This document shows positions 32,789 to 41,063 of a stretch of 42,967 nt of DNA, piece by piece. The notes below the pieces were generated by a model that saw only the letters and a program-made list of their open reading frames with translations, did not search any database and was not told the origin of the DNA. The DNA comes from Peribacillus butanolivorans. GTDB taxonomy: Bacteria; Bacillota; Bacilli; Bacillales; DSM-1321. Location of the stretch: the NCBI RefSeq assembly GCF_001273755.1, contig NZ_LGYA01000001.1, positions 2,909,137 to 2,952,103 on the forward strand. Reading direction: 5' to 3'. The first letter of the stretch is position 1. Every line of letters begins with the position of its first letter. A program made the position numbers and the translations under genes.

Positions 32789-33014
32789 TACTTATTATTC
32801 TCCCTTTTATAAATACAAACAAACGCACCAACCACTGAATACTTTCTCAATGATTAGTACGTTATGGCTACTGGTTTCTTTCCTGCTACCTATTATTCAT
32901 TAAGTATTTACTTTAAATACATAAATCCTATTTTATAGAAAAAGAAGGAAGTTGTTAAATAATGTCGAACTAATGTATATAACAGTATATATTACCCAGG
33001 CAAGAAGGCTGCCT

Positions 33015-33191
33015 TTAGTTAACTTCCAAGACAATCTCACCATTCCTTCTAACCATCATATTGTTTACACTGTATTTTTTTTCATTTATTGCTATAACAC
33101 TCCCCATTGAGATTACTTCATTTTCATTGTAAAAATTGAGAAATGGATATTCGCCCAAATAATTAGCCCTGCAAAAAATTTTAAAAGTCAT
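33015..33191 (-). CDS. Small protein, 58 aa
   Basis: A frame of 59 codons, from ATG at 33191 to TAA at 33015, starting MTFKIFCRANYLGEYPFLNF and containing VISMGSVIAINEKKYSVNNM. The beta-rich pattern (short strands, SVIAI, YSV, EIVLEV) looks like a small SH3-like or YopT-type phage protein. AGGGA lies nine bases upstream. It is divergent from the 418-aa gene with only 33 bases between. A hairpin AGGCA-N7-TGCCT follows at 33000-33016. Confidence 0.55.
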   Translation of the reverse strand: MTFKIFCRANYLGEYPFLNFYNENEVISMGSVIAINEKKYSVNNMMVRRNGEIVLEVN

Positions 33192-33224
33192 GTCTTCAAT
33201 CCCTTCAGAATGGAGTTAGTGTAG

Positions 33225-34481
33225 ATGAATAATTCAAGCCAAGAAATGGTAAAGAAAATTTTGCTCTTCCATCCCTATTTAAAAAAGTTCTCTGTCCAAG
33301 GTAAACTTAATGATTATATTAAAAAGTTTCCAAACTTCAATGAAGTATATGCATCTATTCGTAAAGAAAATGAAAAAGATGACACCTCAGAAGTTATTGC
33401 TAAAACTCTCCTTTTTGGTATTGAAAATGATTTATTAGATGAATATGATTTAGATGAATTACTTTTTTTAATATTGGAGGATTCTTTATTTAACTCTTAT
33501 TTATTTAATTTAAATTTCAATACAACAAATTTAATTGACAAGAAATCAATAGAAGAATTACTTAGTTCTTGGAATATTCCAACACAACATAAAATTCTTA
33601 ATAATATTAACTCTGAAACGACTAAAGATTTTGTCATTTGTGGTTATCGTATTGCAGAAGACGCTAAAGGTTTGGATTCATTAAGGATTTTATTATTAGA
33701 CAGCGAAACGAGAAATACCTACTTTAAAAACGAAGATTCAAAAGAAATAGCATTTCCAACCATTTTAGAAATAGATTTCAGAAGAAAATTATTACACATT
33801 AGGTTAAAAGATGTTGATAATCTTGTTGGAGAATCAGAAAAAGTCAGTACTATGTCAGGAAGAATTGAGAGCACCTTAAACTTTTTGAGCTCCTTTAAAC
33901 CTGCAGTCCAATATACAGAAATCACTAATTTTAAATCTTCTCTATATTTATTAGAGGAACATCTGCTAAGCGAAAAGAGAAATGTAGCATATAAGAAGTT
34001 AGAAGAATTTGATAATGAAATTGAAGATTTTACTGCAAAAGTTTGTAATAAATTTAACCCTCCTACCGATCACGAGATACCCCCAAGAGAATATATTAAT
34101 ACAGGTGTACTCTCTGTTATCGCTACAACCCTGGAGAAGAATGTACTTGGCGATGTAGTTGGCATAAGGTTCAGGAACTCTCAAAGTGAAGAAAGAAAGT
34201 ATGCCGAAATAACAATCAAAGATACAGGAAATAAATGTATTTCTACTAGTAATCTCTACTGGTTAAACCTTTCAGTGCTTCAAAGTACTAAGTCAGTAGA
34301 ATTCTTGAAAATAGTTCCTCAATTAGAAAGTGGTGCGGCTATTGTAAACCTAGAGTTCTCTTATGAAACGGCAAATATACGCCTTTTACAAAGAACTACC
34401 TACGATGGATCTGAAGGAATTAGACCTACACAAGAAAAATATGATGAGGTCATTGATTTCATAAAACCCTTTTTTAATTAA
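33225..34481 (+). CDS. Unknown 418-aa protein on the opposite strand (orphan cargo gene)
   Basis: I do not recognise this family. It is the only plus-strand gene between 10,962 and the right end. The N-terminal 150 residues are helical (FHPYLKKFSVQGKLNDYIKK, LLFGIENDLLDEYDLDELLF), residues about 150-230 are beta-rich (FPTILEIDFRRKLLHIRL), a long helix follows (235-290), and the C-terminal 140 residues are mixed. GGAGTTAGTGTAG precedes the ATG. It ends at a bidirectional terminator. Orientation and self-containment are those of a moron expressed from the prophage; a defence or superinfection function is possible but unproven. Confidence 0.8.
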   Translation: MNNSSQEMVKKILLFHPYLKKFSVQGKLNDYIKKFPNFNEVYASIRKENEKDDTSEVIAKTLLFGIENDLLDEYDLDELLFLILEDSLFNSYLFNLNFNTTNLIDKKSIEELLSSWNIPTQHKILNNINSETTKDFVICGYRIAEDAKGLDSLRILLLDSETRNTYFKNEDSKEIAFPTILEIDFRRKLLHIRLKDVDNLVGESEKVSTMSGRIESTLNFLSSFKPAVQYTEITNFKSSLYLLEEHLLSEKRNVAYKKLEEFDNEIEDFTAKVCNKFNPPTDHEIPPREYINTGVLSVIATTLEKNVLGDVVGIRFRNSQSEERKYAEITIKDTGNKCISTSNLYWLNLSVLQSTKSVEFLKIVPQLESGAAIVNLEFSYETANIRLLQRTTYDGSEGIRPTQEKYDEVIDFIKPFFN

Positions 34482-34523
34482 TATACCAACAAAGCGTTTG
34501 TATTTTCCTCAACACAAAGTAAA

Positions 34524-34560
34524 AGCACCTGACCATTTAGGTTAAGTGCTTCTTTGTTTT
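34524..34560. terminator. Bidirectional terminator between convergent genes
   Basis: AGCACCTGACC (34524-34534) and GGTTAAGTGCT (34540-34550) pair with one mismatch and one wobble around ATTTA; T-rich runs lie outside on both strands. Confidence 0.8.
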
Positions 34561-34999
34561 ATTTATCTTCATCTTTACCTTTATTTTCATCTTTATCTTG
34601 TTCATCCTGATCAGTTTTCTTATTTAATTTATCATCTACTAAATCTGTATCAGAAATTGCACTTTCCCCAAACCAAATCCTAATTCGTTCTTTTGCATTT
34701 AACTTAACTTCCTCATCAATAAACATTGAGACAGTGACCAATGCTCCAAATAACCCTGAGAAATCGTCTGTATATCCGCCAGGGATTAAGTCAGGAATTA
34801 AATCAATTGGAAGTATGAAATACCCCAACGCTCCAATAATTACTGTCTTTGCCCAAACAGGAGTGGTTGGCTTTTGAAGTGTGTAAAACAATAGTAAAGC
34901 TACATAAACAACTGAAACCCCTGCTTTTTTGCCGAATTTTTTAATCTTCTTCCAAAAAGAATCCTCCGAAAAGTTCTCTGAGTATTTAGTTGTGTCTAT
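34559..34999 (-). CDS. YkvA/DUF1232 membrane protein with apparent ATA (or ATT) start
   Basis: The conserved block VIIGALGYFILPIDLIPDLI and GGYTDDFSGLFGALVTVSMF defines the DUF1232/YkvA family, a small membrane-associated protein of unknown role. A TTG at 34891 would give only 110 residues, but the coding sense continues upstream as KYSENFSEDSFWKKIKKFGK and VVYVALLLFYTLQ, as expected for this family. GGAGGAG lies at 35006-35012, and a stop (35012-35014) blocks further extension. The only starts at proper spacing are ATA at 34999 (8 bases), ATA at 35002 or ATT at 35005. The C-terminus is lysine- and aspartate-rich. Confidence 0.75.
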   Translation of the reverse strand: MDTTKYSENFSEDSFWKKIKKFGKKAGVSVVYVALLLFYTLQKPTTPVWAKTVIIGALGYFILPIDLIPDLIPGGYTDDFSGLFGALVTVSMFIDEEVKLNAKERIRIWFGESAISDTDLVDDKLNKKTDQDEQDKDENKGKDEDK

Positions 35000-35060
35000 T
35001 ATAATCTCCTCCTATTCATCATCAATATTTTACCATATCAATAGAAAGATTTCCTGCAAA

Positions 35061-35086
35061 TAAAAAGCACCCAAAATAATGGATGC
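35061..35086 (-). terminator. Terminator after the 118-aa gene
   Basis: On the minus strand GCATCC and GGGTGC pair (one wobble) around ATTATTTT and are followed by TTTTTATT. Confidence 0.7.
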
Positions 35087-35095
35087 CTGATTGAT

Positions 35096-35452
35096 TTATT
35101 CTTCACTAAATCCTATTTTTCTTTTGGGTTCATCTGGGTTCAATCTTTTTACAGCCATTAATAAAAAACTAATTTGAGAAACATGCTGAATTAATTCTAT
35201 TGCTGAACCATCATCTGTTTTACCGTAGAATCTAATTAAACTAGGATTATAATATCCCAAATCCTCTACATGAAATTGAATAGTTTGACCAAACGAAACT
35301 AATCTCATACCAACTTCATGAGCGTTGTCTAGGTCATCATCAAAATTATTAATCATCTCCACTAACCTTTCATAAAACTCACTGGCATGGTTAGGGTTTG
35401 TTGGAATAGTTGGCATATTCATGTTTGGAACTGCTATTTTCGGAAAGTCCAT
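35096..35452 (-). CDS. DUF6173-like hypothetical protein, 118 aa
   Basis: Proline- and asparagine-rich N-terminus (FPKIAVPNMNMPTIPTNP), then FYERLVEMINNFDDDL, SFGQTIQFHVEDLGYYNPSL, RFYGKTDDGS and IELIQHVSQISFLLMAV. From memory this pattern is that of the DUF6173 family of phage and Bacillus proteins; function is not known. It forms its own unit with a terminator immediately after it, and the gap before it (35453-35569) shows no promoter I can defend. Confidence 0.65.
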   Translation of the reverse strand: MDFPKIAVPNMNMPTIPTNPNHASEFYERLVEMINNFDDDLDNAHEVGMRLVSFGQTIQFHVEDLGYYNPSLIRFYGKTDDGSAIELIQHVSQISFLLMAVKRLNPDEPKRKIGFSEE

Positions 35453-35569
35453 AAATTAATTACACATCCTTTTCTACCTACTTAATTTCTATATAAAGGC
35501 GGAAATGTCCTGCATAATATTTCCTATATATACTTTTATATTAGAGAAATCGCAACTTACTTTTTACAA

Positions 35570-35595
35570 AATAATAAGCATCCCCACAGGATGCT
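35570..35595 (-). terminator. Terminator after the 44-aa gene
   Basis: AGCATCC (35577-35583) and GGATGCT (35589-35595) form a perfect 7-bp stem around CCACA; on the minus strand TATTATTTTG follows. Confidence 0.7.
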
Positions 35596-35601
35596 CTCTG
35601 T

Positions 35602-35736
35602 TTATTTTGAATTGCGCAGGCAAAAGGATTCCATCTCTTCTAATGCTGAAGCCTCATCTTTCACATTAAGGTTAGTCCATTTCAAAGATTTAGAACTATA
35701 GTTATTTAAGTTAGAACAATTCTGCTCTATTACCAT
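35602..35736 (-). CDS. Small ORF, 44 aa, overlapping the 66-aa gene
   Basis: Starts at an ATG inside the end of the 66-aa gene (26-base overlap in another frame) and ends just before a terminator. Begins MVIEQNCSNLNNYSSKSLKW and ends FCLRNSK. GGTGA about 12 bases upstream is weak, so translation would rely on coupling. The terminator placed directly after its stop is the best argument that it is real. Family unknown. Confidence 0.4.
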   Translation of the reverse strand: MVIEQNCSNLNNYSSKSLKWTNLNVKDEASALEEMESFCLRNSK

Positions 35737-35911
35737 GAAACTTTACTTCACCAATCTCATTAACTTCTTTTTCCTTAACTCTTACAGATGTACCTCGGAT
35801 TGTAACAATATCAGCTTTCATCATTAAATTTACAACATCTTCTCTAACTTCATCTTGATAGCTACCATTATCAATTATCGCAGATACTTTATAAGTACGT
35901 TCTTCAGCCAT
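35711..35911 (-). CDS. Hypothetical protein, 66 aa
   Basis: Begins MAEERTYKVSAIIDNGSYQD and continues as short strands (VTIRGTSVRVKEKEV, EVKF). No known family. I chose the ATG at 35911 because GGGAGTGGTTTGT precedes it; the longer frame to 35920 places the start inside that site. A likely early phage gene of the small DNA-binding or host-takeover kind, but without evidence. Confidence 0.6.
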   Translation of the reverse strand: MAEERTYKVSAIIDNGSYQDEVREDVVNLMMKADIVTIRGTSVRVKEKEVNEIGEVKFHGNRAELF

Positions 35912-36049
35912 ACAAACCACTCCCTATCCAAATAATTCCTCACCTCAACAATATTCGATAGGGAGTGAAAAAAGTCCTGCATGAAGAATAGTAAATTTTG
36001 ATTAAAGAATGCTCTTCAATGATTGTTTACCAAATATAACTCCTCTAAT

Positions 36050-36673
36050 TTAAAATGCTTTCAATAACTTCTCTACTTTATCTATTGTATGGTTACCTCT
36101 ATAAAATACATTCCTTGATTCTAATGCAAGAAATTCGATAACCGAAACAACTTCTTCGATAATCCATTCTTCACTTTGAGTAATAACAGAAATATCTTTT
36201 GGCTTAAAGTGGATAAAATCATTCCTATATAGGATTAATTTATTTATTGCTCTCCTTTGTTTTTCTGTTAATTTAAGTAATTTACTAAATGTGAATTGCA
36301 TCATATAATCCTCATTTTCACAGCAATCTAAGACTTCCCAAATACCCATTAGCTGCCCAACTTGATATTTAGTAATACTCTCCATTAGTAGATCATCTTC
36401 TAAATCAATTCCGTATTCATCCTTATAAAGCTCAACAACCTCTTGTTTTCTTTTTTCAAACTTAGAGGGTTTAAGCTTTATTTCTATTACCCTATCTGAG
36501 TTCGTCCCTTTTATGGCACAAATACCAAAGCCATATAATGCACCATGTAATGATATCATCAACCATTTAAACCAATGAGAATCTCCTTTAGAATTGTAAT
36601 AGTAACCAGATTTCTTTAAATAATCTATAGCATTATCTAGCTCATTCGTCCTTAAAATTACATCATTATCCAA
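36050..36673 (-). CDS. HEPN-like protein, about 207 aa
   Basis: An all-helical protein. The C-terminal domain carries LTEKQRRAINKLILYRNDFI followed by HFKP, giving the Rx4H (RNDFIH) signature of HEPN ribonuclease-fold proteins, preceded by an acidic helix. The N-terminal part has HWFKWLMISLHGALYGFGIC, a helix with a histidine motif. I chose TTG at 36673 because GAGG lies eight bases upstream; the frame also allows GTG at 36682. The GAGG lies in the arm of a perfect 9-bp inverted repeat, so translation may be controlled by an RNA hairpin. Possible toxin, sensor or defence gene; no antitoxin (MNT) partner adjoins it. Confidence 0.65.
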   Translation of the reverse strand: MDNDVILRTNELDNAIDYLKKSGYYYNSKGDSHWFKWLMISLHGALYGFGICAIKGTNSDRVIEIKLKPSKFEKRKQEVVELYKDEYGIDLEDDLLMESITKYQVGQLMGIWEVLDCCENEDYMMQFTFSKLLKLTEKQRRAINKLILYRNDFIHFKPKDISVITQSEEWIIEEVVSVIEFLALESRNVFYRGNHTIDKVEKLLKAF

Positions 36674-36681
36674 ATAAGTCA

Positions 36682-36709
36682 CCTCGTAAGTAGTTTAAAG
36701 CTTACGAGG
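36682..36709 (-). promoter_or_regulatory. 9-bp inverted repeat hiding the SD of the HEPN-like gene
   Basis: CCTCGTAAG (36682-36690) and CTTACGAGG (36701-36709) form a perfect stem with a 10-base loop. On the minus strand the 3' arm ends in the GAGG of the ribosome site. There is no U-run, so it is a translational switch or an operator rather than a terminator. Confidence 0.6.
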
Positions 36710-36844
36710 GATTATGTAAATATTATCTAGTCTAAAACACCTTAACTAATATTATTGTTATGTATTACTTATGTATTCTATCGTGGTTTTCTATGTAATA
36801 TTTAATCTACTAATTGGATTAAGGTAAGTATGTAGTATCCTTCA

Positions 36845-37402
36845 TTAAATTTTCTCTTTATAAGTTCGATTCAAGCAAATATTCTGAATAGATCTTGCTG
36901 TAACACCTAATTCCTTGCCTTTTTGTTTATACCACTCAATTTTATTCAAAGTCATTTGTTTAAAATCATTTCTAATTTTATTTGCGGTATCCATTGAAAG
37001 CCTTGTCTTATTCCAACACCTATCTCTAGAGTTCTTTTTATTCCCAACATCAGTAATCAATCGTAAATTTTCAATTTTATTGTTTCGTGGATTTTTATCG
37101 ATATGATCAATCTGCAAGCCTTGTGATAACCAAAAATCTTTAGTAGTTCCATATGCTGAACTAAGCACAATTTCATGTTTATACATAGGAATAGAATCTC
37201 CTGTTAAATCACATTTAAGCTTGGTCATCAAATATTGGCCGTTATCACCTGTTCCTTTGCAAAATTCATCCTCAATTAACCATCTGTTGCTAACTTTACT
37301 CCATACTCTGCCCGTTGGTGTGTGACATAGGTATCTGGAAAATCCGGGTACAGGGGTCATTTCAAATTTCAAGGTTTCAAATTCTTTTACTGCTTCTTTC
37401 AT
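36845..37402 (-). CDS. HNH homing-type endonuclease
   Basis: 185 residues: N-terminal NUMOD4-like part (FSRYLCHTPTGRVWSKVSNR), HNH core with YKHEIVLSSAYG and LQIDHIDKNPRNNKIENLRL followed by NKKNS, and a C-terminal helix-turn-helix of the intron-nuclease repeat type (KGKELGVTARSIQNICLNRT). All core residues (His-Asn-Asn/His) are visible. ATG at 37402 chosen after GGAGGAATGTAAA. It is freestanding: no intron is evident beside it. A selfish or DNA-mobilising gene inserted in the early region. Confidence 0.85.
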   Translation of the reverse strand: MKEAVKEFETLKFEMTPVPGFSRYLCHTPTGRVWSKVSNRWLIEDEFCKGTGDNGQYLMTKLKCDLTGDSIPMYKHEIVLSSAYGTTKDFWLSQGLQIDHIDKNPRNNKIENLRLITDVGNKKNSRDRCWNKTRLSMDTANKIRNDFKQMTLNKIEWYKQKGKELGVTARSIQNICLNRTYKEKI

Positions 37403-37425
37403 TTTACATTCCTCCACATATTTTT

Positions 37426-37524
37426 TTAGCGTATAAACGTTTGTCTATACACTTATTGCAGCACCACATAATTTAACGCATAATAAAACCCACCTAATTA
37501 ATAGATGGATTCTATATACGCTAA
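37426..37524. repeat. 10-bp inverted repeat TTAGCGTATA / TATACGCTAA in a 390-base gene-free stretch
   Basis: TTAGCGTATA (37426-37435) and TATACGCTAA (37515-37524) are exact complements 79 bases apart; a related TTAACGCATA lies between them. The stretch 37403-37810 has no gene I can support. It may hold the promoter of the HNH and HEPN-like unit, with these repeats as operators or as a loop-forming pair. Confidence 0.4.
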
Positions 37525-37792
37525 GGGATGTGGAGTCCCAATAAATGTTCAGTTCACTTTTATCCTGTTCATCAATAATAATCTAAATAAAAACTTGCAA
37601 TAGGTGACACCTTGATGTATTATGAAAATAAGATTTGATAATTACGGAATCGTATGACGTTTTTTATTTTAAAAAAATAATAAAGAGAGAGAGAAATCAT
37701 TGACTATCTACTTCGACTTTAAGTTACTTTGTCGTTCGACCACATAATGAGTACTCTTGTGTTTCGCCATCCTCTCCCATTAGGGAATCAAA

Positions 37793-37833
37793 TTAAAAAA
37801 AGAAAAAGCCTTACCCAGCAAGGGTTCGAAGGC
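37793..37833 (-). terminator. Terminator of the two-barrel polymerase gene
   Basis: On the minus strand GCCTT-CGA-ACCC pairs with GGGT-AAGGC (three-base bulge) around TTGCT and is followed by TTTTTCTTTTTTT. It overlaps the last codons of the polymerase. Confidence 0.8.
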
Positions 37834-40711
37834 CTTTCAATGTGTTATTTTTGGGATAATCATCACTTTTTAATAGATTAAGAAGCGTCGTTCTGTGATT
37901 GCGATATAAGGTATTCAATAAGTGGACGATAATACCTGACAAGTCATTTGTTTTCTTTAATTTTGTACCATCGTACTGATCAGCAACCATCTTTAAAATT
38001 TTATACATAGTTGCTTTCCTGATTGATTTTTTAGCTATCTTGGCATCAAGTTCATTATAAGAATCTTCCATCAACGTCTGTCTTTCCCTACATTTCTTCC
38101 CTTCCTTGTCATCGCCCGATGATTTTATTTTGTTAATACCCTTGCTGAACTCCTTTAATAATTCAATAATATCTCCTATTTGCTTATCATCAGCCTTCCC
38201 TCCTAACTCCTCGCTACTTAGATCGAGTATTAAATCATTAAAAGGTAAATTCCTACGATAGCCACCTTTTTCAATGTCATTATTAATATGGTTAATAAGT
38301 AAATCCATTGGACAATTAAATTCAGTCATTTCCACGTCCGCAGTAGAAACATACTTCCAAAACATCGGCTTATTACGTGTAACTAATTTGCGCTTACCTT
38401 TTTTATTCACTCCTTTCACCTTAACCTCTTTACAAGACCTAATATTTCGTAAAGCTTTATCCACATCAACCTCTACAATCTTTTTACTGTAATCGATCGC
38501 CACATTGGACAATACTACGCAGATGGCTATATTTTTCAATATCTTTTCAATCTTCTTCTGTCTCTCCGGTGTATCTGGTTCAGTGTTTTGTATGTCCCAC
38601 AGTACACTAACTTGAAATTGTGCAGCATTAGTCACCTCACCTATCCACCCCTGGCTTTTACTAGTTCTCCGGTCGATTTCTGCTACATTTGCATTGGTCA
38701 GCTCAACAGGATTAGGATCCGATACAATGGTATTAAGGATAATGGGATAACTTCTATTGGCCAAAGTTCGGTCTACCAATCTATTGAAAACATCTGATTT
38801 AAATATCAACACCGTATCACTATCCATATCCATTCCGTTCAGTTGTTCTAAAATAGGACTCTTTATGCTGTTAATCACCACGATATTTTTTGTTAAGTTT
38901 AGATATGTATTATAAAACTCATTATCTACGTTAATTGACTTAAAGAAGTTGTTTTGACTGTTATGCGGGTTGCGGACGAGAGCGTATTTTTTCTCATAAT
39001 CATAAAGCTTAGTATGTATTTGATTGTCTTTTAACTCACTTTTTAGCGTATCCCCATTACCCTTTATCATAGAGTGTAGCATTAATTCAGGGCAAGATAA
39101 GACGGTGCAATAATCTGCCTCTAAGCGCAATTTACCACCTTTTATCTTTGTACGATAGTTACTGATCTGTTTGGCCCGATAATCCCTAAACATTCGTGTA
39201 CGGACAACTTCAGGATTAATATTGTAGATATCAGAAAACATTTGATAAGCATTTGTTATTTCTTTATTTTTGATCAGGTACTTGATAAATGGACTCTCAT
39301 CAAAATTGCCATTAGCATCTTTTTCACCTTGTAACTCTTTAATAAAGTCAACCTCAAACGCTGCTAAGTCCTCGATTTCTTGTTTTTTAACGTCCAGTGT
39401 ATTAATCATTTGATATGAGGTAAATGACCTGTCACCATATTTACTTGCCTTCTCCGATTTACAAATACCCATAATATTTCTATCTGCACGAACACGATTA
39501 CACCAATTTGCATATGCTTCCTTTTCATTCCCTTTACATGCAAACTTAAGAAATTTTAATGAGCTAGGTGTCGTCAAAAGTAATATATCCTTGGCGAATA
39601 CCACATTACCGAATGAGTCCGTTAGTTTCCATTTGATATAATCAGGGGTGACCGTAGAATCATAGCTCGATTTTTCAGGGGTGGTCATCTCTTTATGTAT
39701 ATCCTCTAAATACTTTTGAAGATTACAATTAAATGCACATGACTTAAAAAAGTGTGATCGAAGTAAAGCCATTCCCTTATTACCACGCTTAACCTTTTGC
39801 ATCAGAGAAATATCAATGAGAGCTTGACCGTCCCAAATATTATTTTTAATTTTAGCTTTCTTATTAAATTTAGCTTCTAAATCATTGCCTACTTCAATAG
39901 CTGGATATTCAAATTCACTAAACTTATCATCTATAACAAATATATTTTTAGGGTTAATCTCTAAGGTAGATTCTAGGCTAGATGAGACTAGACTCTCATA
40001 GGCACAAAGGGACGCTACATCGATTTTACCTTCCAAACTCAGTCCCATATGTGACCATTCTTTCATTGGCTCATACAATTCATCCAAAATCCAAAGACCT
40101 TGCGACTGTCTAGATTTTGATGCTGTGCGTTTATAGAACTTATAATGTTTACCTTTAAAGTTGATTCCGTTTATGTATAAGTGATTTCGCAAATCATCTG
40201 CTTTTATTTCATGATAAATTACATTATCCCTATCCGCTTTGATACGTTTATAATGTCCCTTGACTAGATCAGATTTATTTTCCAAATAACTAATCGACTT
40301 TTCCAATTTATCAATTATCCGTTTGTTATTAGATAATTTTATTTCCCTTTCGTTATCCCTTATAGCCTTCATCAGATGTTTAATCTGATACAGTAGGCGA
40401 GACATTAGGTTTTCATAGCCTCTTACAGATGATGTGAATTGTTTACCGTTTTTCATTTTATTTTTAAATTTGATATTGATTACCGCATCAGTTTGATATT
40501 TAACTTTTCCATTCTTCGCTATTTCATTTTCAGTAAACCATTTTTTATGTGACCGTAACTTGAGTAACTCAAGTGACCAAGGAATCATGCCGACATATTC
40601 ATACTTAGTGATATTTTCCAATCCACGTTCACTCATATCGAAGATTGATTCTGCTTCAATACTCGGAATGTACACAGACTTGTTTACCTTAACATTTTTA
40701 TTGTTTACCAT
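37811..40711 (-). CDS. Two-barrel RNA polymerase (YonO / RNAi-RdRP related), DMDSD catalytic loop
   Basis: 966 residues. From ATG 40711 (AAAGGAG 11 bases upstream) I see in order: a charged N-terminal helical part (1-290); WDGQALIDISL (293-303) and KRGNKGMALLR (308-318), like the DG...KG of barrel 1 with its catalytic-site lysine; KWKLTDSFGNVVFAKDILL (361-379); EADYCTVLSCPELMLHSM (531-548); ALVRNPHNSQNNF (577-589), like RdRP 'RNP..HP.D'; KNIVVINS (608-615); LNGMDMDSDTVLIF (624-637), like 'LSGGDLDGDxYxV' with Asp628/630/632; IGEVTNAAQ (690-698) and NVAIDYSKK (736-744), like 'AVDYPKTG'. Known: such enzymes (QDE-1, YonO, crAss-like phage RNAP) use two double-psi barrels and three aspartates to bind Mg. 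Odd: Ser replaces the Gly of DxDGD. Role inferred: phage transcription or replication priming. Confidence 0.82.
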   Translation of the reverse strand: MVNNKNVKVNKSVYIPSIEAESIFDMSERGLENITKYEYVGMIPWSLELLKLRSHKKWFTENEIAKNGKVKYQTDAVINIKFKNKMKNGKQFTSSVRGYENLMSRLLYQIKHLMKAIRDNEREIKLSNNKRIIDKLEKSISYLENKSDLVKGHYKRIKADRDNVIYHEIKADDLRNHLYINGINFKGKHYKFYKRTASKSRQSQGLWILDELYEPMKEWSHMGLSLEGKIDVASLCAYESLVSSSLESTLEINPKNIFVIDDKFSEFEYPAIEVGNDLEAKFNKKAKIKNNIWDGQALIDISLMQKVKRGNKGMALLRSHFFKSCAFNCNLQKYLEDIHKEMTTPEKSSYDSTVTPDYIKWKLTDSFGNVVFAKDILLLTTPSSLKFLKFACKGNEKEAYANWCNRVRADRNIMGICKSEKASKYGDRSFTSYQMINTLDVKKQEIEDLAAFEVDFIKELQGEKDANGNFDESPFIKYLIKNKEITNAYQMFSDIYNINPEVVRTRMFRDYRAKQISNYRTKIKGGKLRLEADYCTVLSCPELMLHSMIKGNGDTLKSELKDNQIHTKLYDYEKKYALVRNPHNSQNNFFKSINVDNEFYNTYLNLTKNIVVINSIKSPILEQLNGMDMDSDTVLIFKSDVFNRLVDRTLANRSYPIILNTIVSDPNPVELTNANVAEIDRRTSKSQGWIGEVTNAAQFQVSVLWDIQNTEPDTPERQKKIEKILKNIAICVVLSNVAIDYSKKIVEVDVDKALRNIRSCKEVKVKGVNKKGKRKLVTRNKPMFWKYVSTADVEMTEFNCPMDLLINHINNDIEKGGYRRNLPFNDLILDLSSEELGGKADDKQIGDIIELLKEFSKGINKIKSSGDDKEGKKCRERQTLMEDSYNELDAKIAKKSIRKATMYKILKMVADQYDGTKLKKTNDLSGIIVHLLNTLYRNHRTTLLNLLKSDDYPKNNTLKGLRTLAG

Positions 40712-40981
40712 TAGACCATTCTCTCCTTTTGAGTAACTGTTTAATTTGACCTTATTTGACCAATAGATATTATTTAACGAACCTCTTCCCAACTTGACCG
40801 AGAAAAGTTTACCGATTATGTAAAACTGACAATCAAAACTTATGATATGTAAAATTTAATCCCACATTTCGAATCGCACTTTTTTCGAAATTGAAATACT
40901 GTATATTGTTTTATCTTGTATGTATATTAATATTAAATTGTATACTACTTACAGTACCGCCAATGCTGCACTAGGAGTACC

Positions 40982-41044
40982 ACACCTCTGCATTTTAAAT
41001 TTCTACTTCTGCATTCTAAATCGCTACCTCTGCATGTAGAGTAC
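40982..41044. repeat. Three 21-bp iterons (core TCTGCAT): putative origin
   Basis: TCTGCAT occurs at 40987-40993, 41008-41014 and 41029-41035, exactly 21 bases apart; the first two repeats share TCTGCATT-TAAAT and the last two share CTAC before the core. The region 40793-41063 between initiator candidate and polymerase gene is otherwise AT-rich with no gene. Helical-phase spacing (two turns) is typical of replication iterons or a cooperative operator. The polymerase promoter must also lie here. Confidence 0.65.
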
Positions 41045-41063
41045 TTAGAGAAAACAGTTGTTA

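Noticed and set aside
38274..38797. Plus-strand frames of 69-72 codons opposite the polymerase
   Set aside because: Antisense shadows; no ribosome site.
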